Part shown: one piece after another, positions 49,874-60,495 of the stretch
Position numbering within the stretch: position 1 is the first letter of the stretch
Layout of the letters: every line of letters begins with the position of its first letter
Assembly (NCBI RefSeq): GCF_020320395.1
Contig: NZ_JAEDAH010000039.1
Coordinates: forward strand, 1 to 64,000
Direction: 5' to 3'
DNA: 64,000 nt
Source: Thalassolituus marinus
GTDB taxonomy: Bacteria > Pseudomonadota > Gammaproteobacteria > Pseudomonadales > Oceanobacteraceae
Program-made: the position numbers and the translations under genes
The notes under the pieces: model-generated
The model's input: only the letters and a program-made list of their open reading frames with translations
Databases searched by the model: none
Told to the model about the DNA's origin: nothing

Positions 49874-50349
49874 GTCAGATGCAACCGCACCATGATGATG
49901 TGCGTCAGCCCGTACACCCATGGCCAGACCAGTGCCGACGTTAAAGCAGGCCCCCACAGGGGTACCGGACCCATGGTTTCACTGACCAGAGCCCCGGCCC
50001 AATAGACCAGCAATTGCTGCACCGCCACCAGCAGAAATACCACACCGGTCTGCTGCAGGAAGTTGAACATAACCATACGCCGGTACAGAACCTGTAACAG
50101 GAAGATATGAATGGCCAGCGTCAGTATGTGTGTGCCCAGCAAAGTACTTTGCTCGACATCCAGCATCAGCCCGAGCGGAAATGCGATCCACAATCCCGCT
50201 GTCTGCGGAGCAAACATCACCAGCAGGGTAACCACCATAAGTACCCACGCCGGCTGCAGCCACAGCAGCAGATCGGGCATCGGCAAATGCTCAAGCATAA
50301 AGGCAATAAATAAACCTGCTGCCGCCAGAATCAGTGCACGGATATTCAT
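49870..50349 (-). CDS. mreD: Rod shape-determining protein MreD
   Basis: 159-aa membrane protein with about five helices; component of the elongasome with MreB, MreC, RodA and PBP2. Two bases after mreC and coupled to maf. Confidence 0.92.
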   Translation of the reverse strand: MNIRALILAAAGLFIAFMLEHLPMPDLLLWLQPAWVLMVVTLLVMFAPQTAGLWIAFPLGLMLDVEQSTLLGTHILTLAIHIFLLQVLYRRMVMFNFLQQTGVVFLLVAVQQLLVYWAGALVSETMGPVPLWGPALTSALVWPWVYGLTHIIMVRLHLT

Positions 50350-50351
50350 AC

Positions 50352-51194
50352 TCAGTGCTCCTTCCAGATTTCAGTCGCAGGCACTTTCGCTGCCCCCTGA
50401 CTGAACACCAGCAACAAATGACGGCTGCGATCAAGACGAGCACTGGGCTCTGCAGTCACCTGCGCAAACGACTTACCGGGAATATTCTCCACGCTGCTCA
50501 CGGTTGCTACCGGATAACCGCGGGGGTAGCGACCACCCAGTCCGGAACTTACCAGCAGATCGCCTTTGATAATATCCGCGGTATTCGGCACATAAATCAG
50601 TTCAAGCTCATCCAGCGCGCCGGTGCCGACAGCAATCGCGCGCACACCATTACGGTTAACCTGCACCGGAATTGCGTGGTTGGAATCCGCAATCATCAGA
50701 ACCCGTGACGTGTATGGTGCTACATCAATCACCTGCCCCAGCAGTCCATAGGCATCCAGTACTGGCTGACCGATGAAGACACCGTCTTCACCGCCTTTGT
50801 TAATCAGAATCTGCTGGGTAAACGGATCGGGGTCGACTGCAATCACTGAGGTCACCAGTACGCGGTCATCAACCTGCTCAGATGCCGACAGCAGTTCCCG
50901 CAGCTCGATGTTTTCAGCTTCCAGTGCCGCCAGGCGCTGTGAACGGGTTTCCAGTACCAGCGTGCGCGCCTTAAGCTGTTTATTTTCAGCCAGCAATTCC
51001 TGCCGGGTTGTGGACGATTCGCTGTACCAGTTGCCAATAGCACCCGGAATCATGGCGGTTTGCTGTGCCGGCGCCAGCACAAAACCGGTGATATAGCGCA
51101 CCGGCTCTAACCAGGTGACACGGCTGTCCAGCCACATCAGCACCAGTGCCAGTACAACTATGCCGAGAACGCGTTGTCGCTGAAACGGCGACAC
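50352..51194 (-). CDS. mreC: Rod shape-determining protein MreC
   Basis: Bitopic protein: membrane helix (about 9-24), coiled coil (about 60-95) and the two-lobed beta domain (about 105-265; GLLGQVIDVAPYTSRVLMIAD). Links cytoplasmic MreB to the cell-wall synthases. The start is uncertain: GTG 51194 has no Shine-Dalgarno near it. Six codons upstream an ATC (51212) sits exactly 8 nt after GGAG, and translation from it would give a normal MreC N-terminus (IKSQFQVSPFQ). No ATG, GTG or TTG is available before an upstream in-frame stop. Confidence 0.93.
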   Translation of the reverse strand: MSPFQRQRVLGIVVLALVLMWLDSRVTWLEPVRYITGFVLAPAQQTAMIPGAIGNWYSESSTTRQELLAENKQLKARTLVLETRSQRLAALEAENIELRELLSASEQVDDRVLVTSVIAVDPDPFTQQILINKGGEDGVFIGQPVLDAYGLLGQVIDVAPYTSRVLMIADSNHAIPVQVNRNGVRAIAVGTGALDELELIYVPNTADIIKGDLLVSSGLGGRYPRGYPVATVSSVENIPGKSFAQVTAEPSARLDRSRHLLLVFSQGAAKVPATEIWKEH

Positions 51195-51312
51195 CTGAAA
51201 CTGCGATTTGATAACCCTTTCTCCGCAGAGTGAAAATCAAGGCACTAACTATACCGTCTGGCCCCAGCGGGAACCAGCATCCACGGTGAATCCGGCACCT
51301 TTTTCATGGCAT

Positions 51313-51341
51313 AAAAAAACGGAGCCGAAGCTCCGTTTTTT
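51313..51341 (-). terminator. Terminator between mreB and mreC
   Basis: ACGGAGC / GCTCCGT with a CGAA loop, A-run before and six T after; works in either orientation. It lies 18 nt past the mreB stop and would reduce readthrough into mreCD, which then needs partial readthrough or its own promoter. Confidence 0.8.
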
Positions 51342-51358
51342 GTGACTCAGGATAAGTC

Positions 51359-52411
<1,053 letters not shown>

Positions 52412-52547
52412 TTACAGGTGGCAAAAAATTGCCAATAACTCTAGCAATGGTGGGGATTCAGGGCAAGGAGCATTTATGCTACCCTCGTCACCTTTTCGGG
52501 GCCCCGCTAAAACTGGCCTCAACGACATCTATTACTGGAGTAAGCAC

Positions 52548-52835
52548 ATGGCTCTGGACCAGCAACAGGTTCGTGACATCGCCGAACTGGCTCGTCTGCA
52601 AATTGACGAAAATCAGGTCGCCGAATACCAGAAAAATCTCAGCAGCATTCTTGATCTGGTTGATCAGCTGTCTGCGGTCGACACCTCCGCCGTGGAGCCT
52701 ATGGCCCACCCGCTGGATGCCGTACAACGTCTGCGCGCAGATGCCGTGACGGAAGACAATAACCGCGAACACTTCCAGCAATGCGCCCCACACACTGAAA
52801 ACGGCTACTACCTGGTTCCACGCGTCGTTGAATAA
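52548..52835 (+). CDS. gatC: Glutamyl/aspartyl-tRNA amidotransferase subunit C
   Basis: 95-aa belt-like subunit that holds GatA and GatB together. Start ATG 52548 (GGAG 8 nt upstream); typical [20 protein letters not shown] and [10 protein letters not shown]. First gene of gatCAB. Confidence 0.95.
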   Translation: MALDQQQVRDIAELARLQIDENQVAEYQKNLSSILDLVDQLSAVDTSAVEPMAHPLDAVQRLRADAVTEDNNREHFQQCAPHTENGYYLVPRVVE

Positions 52836-52891
52836 CAGCCAACCGGGCACAACGAGCGACCAGAAGACCCCAACGGGTAAAAGGATTCATT

Positions 52892-54343
52892 ATGCATAAC
52901 AAAACCATTGCCGAGATTTCCCGCGATCTGGCGGCTGGCGAATACAGCAGTACGGAAATCACCACCGACCTGCTGAACCGCGTTAAACAGCTGGACGGCG
53001 ACATCAACAGTTTTATTACGGTTACCGAAGAACAGGCGCTGGCACAGGCCAAAGCCGCTGACGAACGTCGCGCTGCCGGCAACGCTGACGCATGGACCGG
53101 TGTGCCGATCGCACACAAAGATATTTTCTGCACCAACGGCGTTCTGACCACCTGCGGTTCAAAAATGCTGAGCAACTTTGAAGCTCCGTACGACGCTACC
53201 GTTATCGAAAACTTCAATAACGCAGGCGCAGTATCTCTGGGCAAGCTGAACATGGACGAGTTCGCCATGGGCTCATCCAACGAGAGCTCGTTCTTCGGCT
53301 CGGTTGCCAACCCATGGGATAAAGAGCGTGTTCCGGGCGGTTCGTCCGGTGGTTCTGCGGCAGCCGTTGCTGCGCGTTTGGTTCCGGGTGCCACAGCAAC
53401 CGATACCGGCGGCTCTATCCGTCAGCCTGCAGCCCTGTGTGGTGTAACGGGCCTGAAGCCCACCTACGGTCGTATTTCCCGCTGGGGCATGATCGCTTAC
53501 GCCTCCAGTCTCGATCAGGCCGGCACCATTACCCGCACCGCCGAAGACGCTGCACTGATGATGAACGTCATGGCCGGTTTCGACGCCAAAGACTCCACCT
53601 GCGTCAACGAGCCGGTACCGGACTACACCGCCACGCTGAATAACAGCATCGAAGGCATGACCATTGGTCTGCCAAGCGAATACTTCCGCGACGACCTGAG
53701 TGCCGACATGCAACAGGCCGTACGCAACGCCATCGGCGAATACGAAAAAATGGGCGCTAAAGTGAAAGAAATTTCGCTGCCAAACGCCCACCTGGCGATT
53801 CCGGCGTACTACATCATCGCGCCAGCGGAATGTTCCGCTAACCTGTCGCGTATGGACGGCGTACGTTTCGGTTACCGCTGCGAAGATCCGAAAGATATCA
53901 ACGACCTGTACAAGCGTTCCCGTGGCGAAGGTTTCGGCAACGAAGTAAAACGACGCATTATGGTCGGTGCTTATGCACTGTCAGCAGGCTTCTACGATGC
54001 TTACTACAAAAAAGCCCAGCAGGTACGTCGTTTAATTAAAAACGACTTCAGCGAAGCACTGAAAGAAGTCGACCTGATTGCCGGCCCGGTAACCCCAACG
54101 CCGGCCTTCAAACGTGGTGAACACACCACCGATCCGGTTGAAATGTACCTCGAAGATATCTTCACCATCGCCCTCAACCTTGCCGGCATGCCGGGCATGT
54201 CTGTGCCATGTGGCATGGTCAATAACCTGCCTGTGGGCCTGCAGTTAATCGGCAACTATTTCGACGAAGGCCGCCTGCTGAATGCAGCGCACAAGTTCCA
54301 GCAGGCAACTGACTGGCACCTGAAAACCCCGGCTGGTATCTGA
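52892..54343 (+). CDS. gatA: Glutamyl/aspartyl-tRNA amidotransferase subunit A
   Basis: Amidase subunit that releases ammonia from glutamine. Ser-cisSer-Lys triad: Lys in PIAHKDIFC, Ser in [14 protein letters not shown] and nucleophile Ser in [12 protein letters not shown]. 483 aa; AAGGA before the ATG. Works with GatB to correct Glu-tRNA(Gln) and/or Asp-tRNA(Asn). Confidence 0.98.
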   Translation: MHNKTIAEISRDLAAGEYSSTEITTDLLNRVKQLDGDINSFITVTEEQALAQAKAADERRAAGNADAWTGVPIAHKDIFCTNGVLTTCGSKMLSNFEAPYDATVIENFNNAGAVSLGKLNMDEFAMGSSNESSFFGSVANPWDKERVPGGSSGGSAAAVAARLVPGATATDTGGSIRQPAALCGVTGLKPTYGRISRWGMIAYASSLDQAGTITRTAEDAALMMNVMAGFDAKDSTCVNEPVPDYTATLNNSIEGMTIGLPSEYFRDDLSADMQQAVRNAIGEYEKMGAKVKEISLPNAHLAIPAYYIIAPAECSANLSRMDGVRFGYRCEDPKDINDLYKRSRGEGFGNEVKRRIMVGAYALSAGFYDAYYKKAQQVRRLIKNDFSEALKEVDLIAGPVTPTPAFKRGEHTTDPVEMYLEDIFTIALNLAGMPGMSVPCGMVNNLPVGLQLIGNYFDEGRLLNAAHKFQQATDWHLKTPAGI

Positions 54344-54354
54344 GGAGCATAAGA

Positions 54355-55818
54355 ATGGAATGGGAAGTAGTTATCGGCCTTGAGATTCATGCTCAGCTGG
54401 CCACTAAATCAAAAATCTTTTCCGGCGCCTCCACCCAGTACGGTGCCGACGCCAACACCCAGGCCTGCGCCGTAGACCTCGGTCTGCCGGGTGTACTACC
54501 GGTATTTAACGAAGAAGCACTGCGCATGGCAGTGAAATTCGGCCTGGCTATCGATGCTGAAATTGGCAAAAAATCCGTATTCGACCGTAAGAATTATTTC
54601 TACCCGGATCTGCCAAAAGGCTATCAGACCACCCAGCTGCATCACCCGATTGTTGGTATGGGTCACATTGATATCGAACTGGAAGACGGTAGCACCAAAC
54701 GCATTAATGTGACCCGTGCACACCTGGAAGAAGATGCCGGAAAATCTGTGCACGAAGGTTTCAGCGGCATGTCCGGAATCGACCTTAACCGCGCCGGTAC
54801 ACCGCTGGTTGAAATCGTATCCGAACCAGAAATGCGTACTGCCAAAGAAGCGGCAGCCTATTTCCGCAAAATGCACAGCATCGTGACGTATCTGGGCATT
54901 TGTGACGGCGACCTGTCACAGGGTTCCATGCGCTGTGACTGTAACGTTTCCCTGCGTCCGAAAGGTCAGGAAGAATTCGGTACCCGTACCGAAATCAAAA
55001 ACGTTAACTCCTTCCGTAATGTTGAGCGTGCTATCGAAGCGGAAATCGAACGCCAGATGGACATTCTCGAAGACGGCGGAAAAATCCTGCAGGAAACCCG
55101 CCTGTACGATGCCGATAAAAACGAGACCCGCGGCATGCGTTCAAAAGAAGTGGCGAACGACTACCGCTACTTCCCATGCCCGGATCTGCTGCCGGTGATT
55201 ATCGACGATAATTACATCGAAGCCGTACGTGAAACACTGCCGGAACTGCCGGACGCAAAACGCGCGCGCTTTGTGAAAGATCACGGCCTGAGCACCACTG
55301 ATGCTGCCGTACTGGCATCCGACCGTAATCTGGCGCACTACTTCGAAACCGCCGCCAAAGCCGCTAACGACTACAAACTGGCTGCCAACTGGGTACAAGG
55401 CGACGTTAACGCTGCACTGAACCGTCTGGAAATCAGCATTGGTCAGCTGAGCGTTTCTGCCGAACAACTGGGCCGCATTCTGCAGCTGATTAAAGACAAC
55501 ACCCTCAACAATGGCGGTGCTAAAGAAGTCTTTAACGCACTGGTTGAAGGTAAAGGCGACGACAATGTAGAAAGCGTGGATGCACTGGTCGACTCACTCG
55601 GTCTGAAACAGGTATCTGATACCGGCGCGATTGAAGCTATCGTCGCACAGGTACTGGCCGACAACCCGAAACTGGTTGAAGGCTACCTGGCCACACCGGA
55701 AGACAAACGCGCCAAAGCCATTGGTCCGTTTATTGGTTTAACCCGTAAAGCCGCTGCCGGTGTAAACCCGCAGGTGGTGATGGATGTGTTGAAGAAGAAA
55801 TTATCCGAGCTGGGATGA
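54355..55818 (+). CDS. gatB: Glutamyl/aspartyl-tRNA amidotransferase subunit B
   Basis: Kinase/transamidase subunit that activates the mischarged aminoacyl-tRNA. N-terminal cradle ([37 protein letters not shown]) and a C-terminal YqeY-like tail (about 335-487). 487 aa. GGAG 10 nt before ATG, 11 nt after gatA. Confidence 0.98.
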   Translation: MEWEVVIGLEIHAQLATKSKIFSGASTQYGADANTQACAVDLGLPGVLPVFNEEALRMAVKFGLAIDAEIGKKSVFDRKNYFYPDLPKGYQTTQLHHPIVGMGHIDIELEDGSTKRINVTRAHLEEDAGKSVHEGFSGMSGIDLNRAGTPLVEIVSEPEMRTAKEAAAYFRKMHSIVTYLGICDGDLSQGSMRCDCNVSLRPKGQEEFGTRTEIKNVNSFRNVERAIEAEIERQMDILEDGGKILQETRLYDADKNETRGMRSKEVANDYRYFPCPDLLPVIIDDNYIEAVRETLPELPDAKRARFVKDHGLSTTDAAVLASDRNLAHYFETAAKAANDYKLAANWVQGDVNAALNRLEISIGQLSVSAEQLGRILQLIKDNTLNNGGAKEVFNALVEGKGDDNVESVDALVDSLGLKQVSDTGAIEAIVAQVLADNPKLVEGYLATPEDKRAKAIGPFIGLTRKAAAGVNPQVVMDVLKKKLSELG

Positions 55819-55824
55819 TTTGGT

Positions 55825-55876
55825 AGCTGGACGCTGTAAGTCGGACGCTGAAGGCTTGAAGCTTGAAGCTGGACGC
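55825..55876. repeat. Imperfect simple repeat after gatB
   Basis: Tandem variants of GCTTGAAGCTTGAAGC and GCTGGACGC / GTCGGACGC. A related block in reverse orientation lies at 57300-57358, so the pair brackets the two genes between gatB and sspB. Confidence 0.6.
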
Positions 55877-55879
55877 AAT

Positions 55880-55908
55880 AAAAAACCGGGCAATCGCCCG
55901 GTTTTTTA
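55880..55908. terminator. Bidirectional terminator between gatB and the lipoprotein gene
   Basis: AAAACCGGGC / GCCCGGTTTT with an AATC loop, flanked by A- and T-runs. It ends one base before the stop of the convergent lipoprotein gene. Confidence 0.85.
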
Positions 55909-56571
55909 TTACTTATCGTATAGCTCTGCCTGATAAGGCTTATTCATATCAGGGTCATAAATCACGTACGTCCCATAGCTACGATAATTACCATCCAGTG
56001 ACTCATCAACAACCCAGATTACCCAATCAGCACTTCCACTTGCGTTAAGATCCAGAGTCGCAACGACACTGACAGATAAATTCCAATCCTCAAGATATAA
56101 CCGAACTGTTTCTGCCAACACGTCCGATTCAGCCGGAAATAACTCTTCAAAACTGTATTTTGTCTCTTCCGCCAATTGCCGAACAGAGGATGGAAAAGAC
56201 CTCAAATCCAGTCCACTGCGTAATGCCTGACCAAAAGCAACGTCAACACTATCAACCGCAGATAGCGTTGTATTTTCGAGAATATTAAGCGCATCGCATA
56301 CCAGATACTCTCCCCTGACCTGCTGATTGCTAACGGATTCATCAACCCGTCCTGCCAGGCTCAACTGATAATAACTATTACAATCGGTAGCGACCCCACC
56401 GCTCTTAAAAATAAGATCTGAGCGGACGATGGATAGTGACTGAGGCACGGCAGAATATGCACTGTAAAGCTCTGCACTGTAGATAGTCGCCTGTTGCTTT
56501 CCACTCCCAAGCAACTGACAGCCACCAATAAGAAATGCCATCCCGAACAAAAAGAGCAGCTTCAATTTCAT
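55909..56571 (-). CDS. Lipoprotein of unknown function, putative muramidase partner
   Basis: 220 aa with a lipoprotein signal (FLFGMAFLIGGCQLL). The mature region has no family I recognise; it has two cysteines and ends in a beta-rich part (WVIWVVDESLDGNYRSYGTY). It overlaps the upstream muramidase-like gene by 4 nt (ATGA), so the two are made together. A periplasmic lipoprotein coupled to a peptidoglycan-cleaving protein is the layout of periplasmic effector-immunity pairs; this is inference. Confidence 0.6.
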   Translation of the reverse strand: MKLKLLFLFGMAFLIGGCQLLGSGKQQATIYSAELYSAYSAVPQSLSIVRSDLIFKSGGVATDCNSYYQLSLAGRVDESVSNQQVRGEYLVCDALNILENTTLSAVDSVDVAFGQALRSGLDLRSFPSSVRQLAEETKYSFEELFPAESDVLAETVRLYLEDWNLSVSVVATLDLNASGSADWVIWVVDESLDGNYRSYGTYVIYDPDMNKPYQAELYDK

Positions 56572-57125
56572 TTCATTGTCTCCAGCAAAGCAGCTTCTTT
56601 GCGTCGTCTTGTTGGGTACGCATCACCGAAAGCCTTAAGCTGCACTATTGCCGCCTCCCAATCCTGCCGTATTACTGATGACCAGAACTTAGGCGCCCGG
56701 ATATGCAAACCAACTCCGTACTGAAACGACACAGAAGCAATGACAGTCTGCGCTTCTGCCGGCAAATCATAAAACTTCAAATTACCTTTCACATCAGCAT
56801 TGTATTTAATACATAACTTCGAAACATGAGAGGACTTTACTGATTTATCAATCAACTTTGCTTGCTCAGCATTCAATACAAGAGGAGCTCTCCTGATTAA
56901 TTCCGAAGCCTGAGCACCTGTTATCCCCAAATATGGTTTCAGAATATTAATGAGATTGGGGGTAAGCCCCAGTACTTTTAGATCACCCTCGTTTCGCTGG
57001 CCAAAATCAAACCCTGTAGCGACCGTCACGCCACTTTTACTGATATTTACTGCGGGGACATATCCAGCAAGTCGACTTCCACCCTCGAGGTTACTGAGGA
57101 ATTCATGATCAATAAGATCTGGCAT
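56568..57125 (-). CDS. Pesticin/T4-lysozyme-like muramidase domain protein
   Basis: 185 aa, one domain, no signal peptide. FLSNLEGGSRLAGYVP (candidate catalytic Glu14) is followed by SGVTVATGFDFGQ (Thr and Asp40), the pattern of the pesticin C-terminal lysozyme-like family (SGVTIGxGFDLGQ). A later LPAEAQTVIASVSFQYG resembles the conserved helix of T4-type lysozymes. Predicted to cut the glycan of peptidoglycan. With no export signal it would need a secretion system, lysis or a carrier; no holin or phage gene is nearby. Coupled to the lipoprotein gene downstream. Confidence 0.7.
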   Translation of the reverse strand: MPDLIDHEFLSNLEGGSRLAGYVPAVNISKSGVTVATGFDFGQRNEGDLKVLGLTPNLINILKPYLGITGAQASELIRRAPLVLNAEQAKLIDKSVKSSHVSKLCIKYNADVKGNLKFYDLPAEAQTVIASVSFQYGVGLHIRAPKFWSSVIRQDWEAAIVQLKAFGDAYPTRRRKEAALLETMK

Positions 57126-57252
57126 TCACTCTCTTCCCTGAGTCTATATTCTTCAATAAGCTTATTATTGCCCTTCATCGACTCCGACTGAATCAATCTG
57201 ATGACTAACTCACACTCACCACTGAGATTTCTATTTCCCTAACGGCATCCAT

Positions 57253-57276
57253 AAAAAAACCGCCTTGCGGCGGTTT
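57253..57276 (-). terminator. Terminator after sspAB
   Basis: AAACCGCC / GGCGGTTT with a TTGC loop; on the minus strand seven T follow. It lies about 85 nt beyond the sspB stop. Confidence 0.75.
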
Positions 57277-57299
57277 CTTATATTCCTGCTTTACAGCGC

Positions 57300-57358
57300 C
57301 TGACGTCTGTCTTCCGACGTCCGACCAGCCTCAGGCTTCGAGCCTCAAGCCTCTAGCG
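57300..57358. repeat. Imperfect simple repeat before sspB
   Basis: Variants of GCCTCAGGCTTCGAGCCTCAAGCCTC and GACGTCCGACCAGC. In reverse complement it resembles 55825-55876. With that block it flanks the muramidase/lipoprotein pair. Confidence 0.5.
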
Positions 57359-57359
57359 T

Positions 57360-57770
57360 TTATTTCACCACCTTCAGCGAAGGCTTTCCTTCACCTTTAG
57401 CAGGCTCTGGCTTAGGCGGAGGTGGCACGTCATCCGGATCGGGTGCGCCGGCTTCAGAGCCGAACACCATACCCTGACCATTCTCTTTGGCGTAGATTGC
57501 CAGAATCGCCACTACAGGAACAAACACGGCCATCGGCACGCCGCCAAAGCGGGCGTTAAACGACAGGCCGTTAATATCGATCAGCAGGTCTTTAATGGCG
57601 TGCGGGCTGATGTTAAGAACGATCTGACCGTTATGCACATAGTCCTGCGGCACCTGCACACCCGGCAGTGAGGCATCGACCAACACGTAGGGGGTGCAGT
57701 TGTTATCGAGAATCCACTCGTTCAGCGCCTGTACCAGGTACGGGCGGCTGGGTGTCATGGAATCAGTCAT
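57360..57770 (-). CDS. sspB: ClpXP adaptor SspB
   Basis: 136 aa. N-terminal SspB fold (about 5-110: YLVQALNEWILDNNCTPYVL; ARFGG) binds ssrA tags; a Pro-rich linker leads to the C-terminal ClpX-binding tail GKPSLKVVK. Delivers tmRNA-tagged proteins to ClpXP. Its start overlaps the sspA stop by one base. Confidence 0.94.
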   Translation of the reverse strand: MTDSMTPSRPYLVQALNEWILDNNCTPYVLVDASLPGVQVPQDYVHNGQIVLNISPHAIKDLLIDINGLSFNARFGGVPMAVFVPVVAILAIYAKENGQGMVFGSEAGAPDPDDVPPPPKPEPAKGEGKPSLKVVK

Positions 57771-58396
57771 CAGTCACGCATTTCCCGTTCTGCTTCAGAC
57801 AGGCTGGCCTGGAAGCTTTCACGATCGAACAGACGCTCCATGTACTGCAGCAGTGGTTTGCACTGCTTTTCAGACAGCTCAATACCCATTGCTGGCAAAC
57901 GCCACAGAATCGGTGCTACGCAGCAGTCGACGATGGAGAACTCTTCGCTCATGAAGTAAGGCATTTCAGAGAAGATCGGGCTGATAGCCACCAGGCTTTC
58001 AGTCAGCTCTTTACGCGCGGCCTCTACGTCTTTGCCTTTACCGGTCAGGATGGTCTGAATCAGAGCACCCCAGTCTTTTTCGATGCGATTAATCCACAGG
58101 CGGCTTTGTGCACGCGCTACCGGATAAACTGGCAGCAGCGGCGGATGCGGGAAACGCTCATCGAGGTATTCCATCATCACGTTTGGTTCATACAGAACCA
58201 GCTCGCGGTCAACCAGGGTTGGCAGAGAGTTATATGGGTTCAGAGACGCCAGGTCTTCCGGTTTGTTGTCCGGATCAACGTCGTGAATTTCAACAGCTAC
58301 GCCTTTTTCGGCCAGCACGATACGTACTCGATGGCTGTAATGATCAGCCGCGTCCGAAAAGAACGTCATGGAAGAGCGTTTTGCCACAACCCCCAT
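57770..58396 (-). CDS. sspA: Stringent starvation protein A
   Basis: 208-aa glutathione-S-transferase-fold protein that binds RNA polymerase and affects stationary-phase and virulence transcription. Thioredoxin-like N-terminus ([20 protein letters not shown]) and [22 protein letters not shown]. Conserved sspAB pair downstream of petABC. Confidence 0.95.
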   Translation of the reverse strand: MGVVAKRSSMTFFSDAADHYSHRVRIVLAEKGVAVEIHDVDPDNKPEDLASLNPYNSLPTLVDRELVLYEPNVMMEYLDERFPHPPLLPVYPVARAQSRLWINRIEKDWGALIQTILTGKGKDVEAARKELTESLVAISPIFSEMPYFMSEEFSIVDCCVAPILWRLPAMGIELSEKQCKPLLQYMERLFDRESFQASLSEAEREMRD

Positions 58397-58445
58397 AGTT
58401 TCCTCACCTTTTTACTAAATCCAGTTACCCGAAAAATCCGGGCCC

Positions 58446-58485
58446 AATAAACAAATACAGCCCGGCCGCGGTAACGCGGCCAGGC
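58446..58485 (-). terminator. Terminator after petC
   Basis: On the minus strand GCC-t-GGCCGCG / CGCGGCC-g-GGC with a TTAC loop, then the U-rich TGTATTTGTTTATT. It lies about 25-60 nt past the cytochrome c1 stop and before sspA. Confidence 0.55.
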
Positions 58486-58510
58486 TTGGATCAAGTCAGA
58501 CCATTCAGTC

Positions 58511-59266
58511 TTACTTGATGTCTTTCCAGTATTCTTTGTTCAGGAAATATACAGGAACAAAGAAGATGGCCAGGAACAGCAGTGCCCACCAACCGATAGT
58601 CTGACGCTCGAGTGCAATTGGCTCGGCCATGTAAACCATGAAGTTCACCAGGTCGTAGACAACTTTGTCGAACTCTTCAGCGCTCAGCTCACCTTCTTCA
58701 GCCAGGTACAGAACGTTGTCGTGACGCTCGGTAATTTCCTGACCAGTCAGGGTGTCGTAGCCAACTTTAACGTTTGCAGTACCCAGTTTCTGCAGACCCT
58801 GAAGATCAGCCAGTACGTTCGGCATACCAACGTCTTTGAACACAACGTTGTTTACGCCCCACGGACGGCTTGGGTCTTCGTAGAAGCTGCGCAGGTAGGT
58901 GTAAACCCAGTCCGGACGACGAACGCGGGCAACCAGAGTCAGATCCGGAGGAGTGGCACCAAACCACTTCTTGGAATCTTCCTGACGCATAGCGATGGTC
59001 ATCAGGTCGCCGAATTTCTTGTCGGCGAATACCAGGTTTTCCATCATCAGGTCTTCCGGGATACCCAGGTCTTTCGCTACACGGTTGTAACGGGCGTGCT
59101 CCATAGAGTGACAGCCCATACAGTAGTTAGCGAATACCTGAGCACCGCGCTGCAGCGACGCAGTGTCGTGCAGGTCAGTACGGTGTTCATCCAGGTGTAC
59201 ATTGCCGCCAGCTGCCAGAGCAATAGCCGGTACGAAGGCAGCGATCAGTGCAAAAATCTTTTTCAT
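58511..59266 (-). CDS. petC: Ubiquinol-cytochrome c reductase, cytochrome c1
   Basis: Heme-c subunit of complex III. Signal peptide (about 1-18), heme motif CMGCH (NYCMGCHSMEH, about 49-59), the Met axial-ligand region near DVGMPNVL, and a C-terminal membrane anchor (WWALLFLAIFFVPVYFL). 251 aa. Two bases after petB. Confidence 0.96.
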   Translation of the reverse strand: MKKIFALIAAFVPAIALAAGGNVHLDEHRTDLHDTASLQRGAQVFANYCMGCHSMEHARYNRVAKDLGIPEDLMMENLVFADKKFGDLMTIAMRQEDSKKWFGATPPDLTLVARVRRPDWVYTYLRSFYEDPSRPWGVNNVVFKDVGMPNVLADLQGLQKLGTANVKVGYDTLTGQEITERHDNVLYLAEEGELSAEEFDKVVYDLVNFMVYMAEPIALERQTIGWWALLFLAIFFVPVYFLNKEYWKDIK

Positions 59267-59268
59267 GC

Positions 59269-60495
59269 TTAGTGGCCTCCGGTTACGCGCTCAGGTACTG
59301 GTTTGGTTTTTTCCATGCGGGTGTAGAAAGGCATCAGCAGGAAGAAGCCAAAGTAGATTACAGATGCAATCTGAGCGATCAGAGTCAGAGTAACCGTTGC
59401 AGGCTGAGTACCCAGCCAGGTCAGCAGTACGAAATCGATTGCGAACACAACGATGAAGATTTTGCTGATCCAGCCTTTGTAGCGCCAGCTGCGAACCGGG
59501 CTACGGTCAAGCCAAGGCAGTACGAACAGTACAGCAATAGCAGCCGCCATAGCGATAACGCCCAGCAGTTTGTCTGGCACCGCACGCAGGATGGCGTAGA
59601 ACGCACCGAAGTACCATACAGGTGCAATGTGCTCAGGAGTTTTCAGACCATTCGCTGGCTCGAAGTTAGCGTATTCCAGCATGAAGCCGCCGCCTTCAGG
59701 GAAGAAGAACATAACGGTACAGAACACCATCAGGAAGACAACAATACCCACCATGTCGTGCACGGTGTAGAACGGGTGGAACGGTACACCGTCCAGTGGC
59801 TTGCCGTTTTCATCTTTGTGCTTCTTGATATCAACGCCATCAGGGTTGTTAGAACCCACTTCGTGCAGCGCCAGCAGGTGTACAACCACCAGCATTACCA
59901 GTACCAGAGGTACAGCAACGACGTGCAGAGCGAAGAAGCGGTTCAGAGTAGCGCCGGAGATCAGGAAGTCACCACGGATCCACTCAGTCAGTACATCGCC
60001 ATAAGGCAGTACAGAGAACAGGGAGATAATAACCTGGGCACCCCAGTAGGACATCTGGCCCCATGGCAGTACGTAACCCATGAAAGCTTCAGCCATCAGA
60101 GCCAGGTAGATCAGCATACCGAAGATCCAGATCAGCTCACGTGGCTTCTGGTAGGATCCGTACAGTACGGCACGCATCATGTGCAGGTATACAGCGATAA
60201 AGAAGAAGGTAGCGCCAGTGGAGTGCATGTAGCGCAGCAGCCAGCCCCATTCTACGTCACGCATAATGTATTCAACGGAAGCGAAAGCACCATCGGCACT
60301 AGGCACGAAGTTCATGGTCAGCCAGATACCGGTCAGGATCTGGTTGGCCAGCATCAGCATGGACAGTACGCCGAAGAAGTACCAGAAGTTGAAGTTCTTC
60401 GGAGCATAGTACTTGGACATATGCTTTTCGTAGGTCTGAGTAACCGGCAGACGATCGTCAATCCAGCCCATCAGAGTGTTTTGTTTCTTGCTCAT
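59269..60495 (-). CDS. petB: Ubiquinol-cytochrome c reductase, cytochrome b
   Basis: 408-aa subunit with eight to nine membrane helices. Heme His ligands in LLRYMHSTGATFFF and FALHVVAVPL; quinol-site GYVLPWGQMSYWGAQV and the PEW-type loop PEHIAPVWYFGAFYAILR. The petA stop overlaps its start by one base. Confidence 0.97.
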   Translation of the reverse strand: MSKKQNTLMGWIDDRLPVTQTYEKHMSKYYAPKNFNFWYFFGVLSMLMLANQILTGIWLTMNFVPSADGAFASVEYIMRDVEWGWLLRYMHSTGATFFFIAVYLHMMRAVLYGSYQKPRELIWIFGMLIYLALMAEAFMGYVLPWGQMSYWGAQVIISLFSVLPYGDVLTEWIRGDFLISGATLNRFFALHVVAVPLVLVMLVVVHLLALHEVGSNNPDGVDIKKHKDENGKPLDGVPFHPFYTVHDMVGIVVFLMVFCTVMFFFPEGGGFMLEYANFEPANGLKTPEHIAPVWYFGAFYAILRAVPDKLLGVIAMAAAIAVLFVLPWLDRSPVRSWRYKGWISKIFIVVFAIDFVLLTWLGTQPATVTLTLIAQIASVIYFGFFLLMPFYTRMEKTKPVPERVTGGH

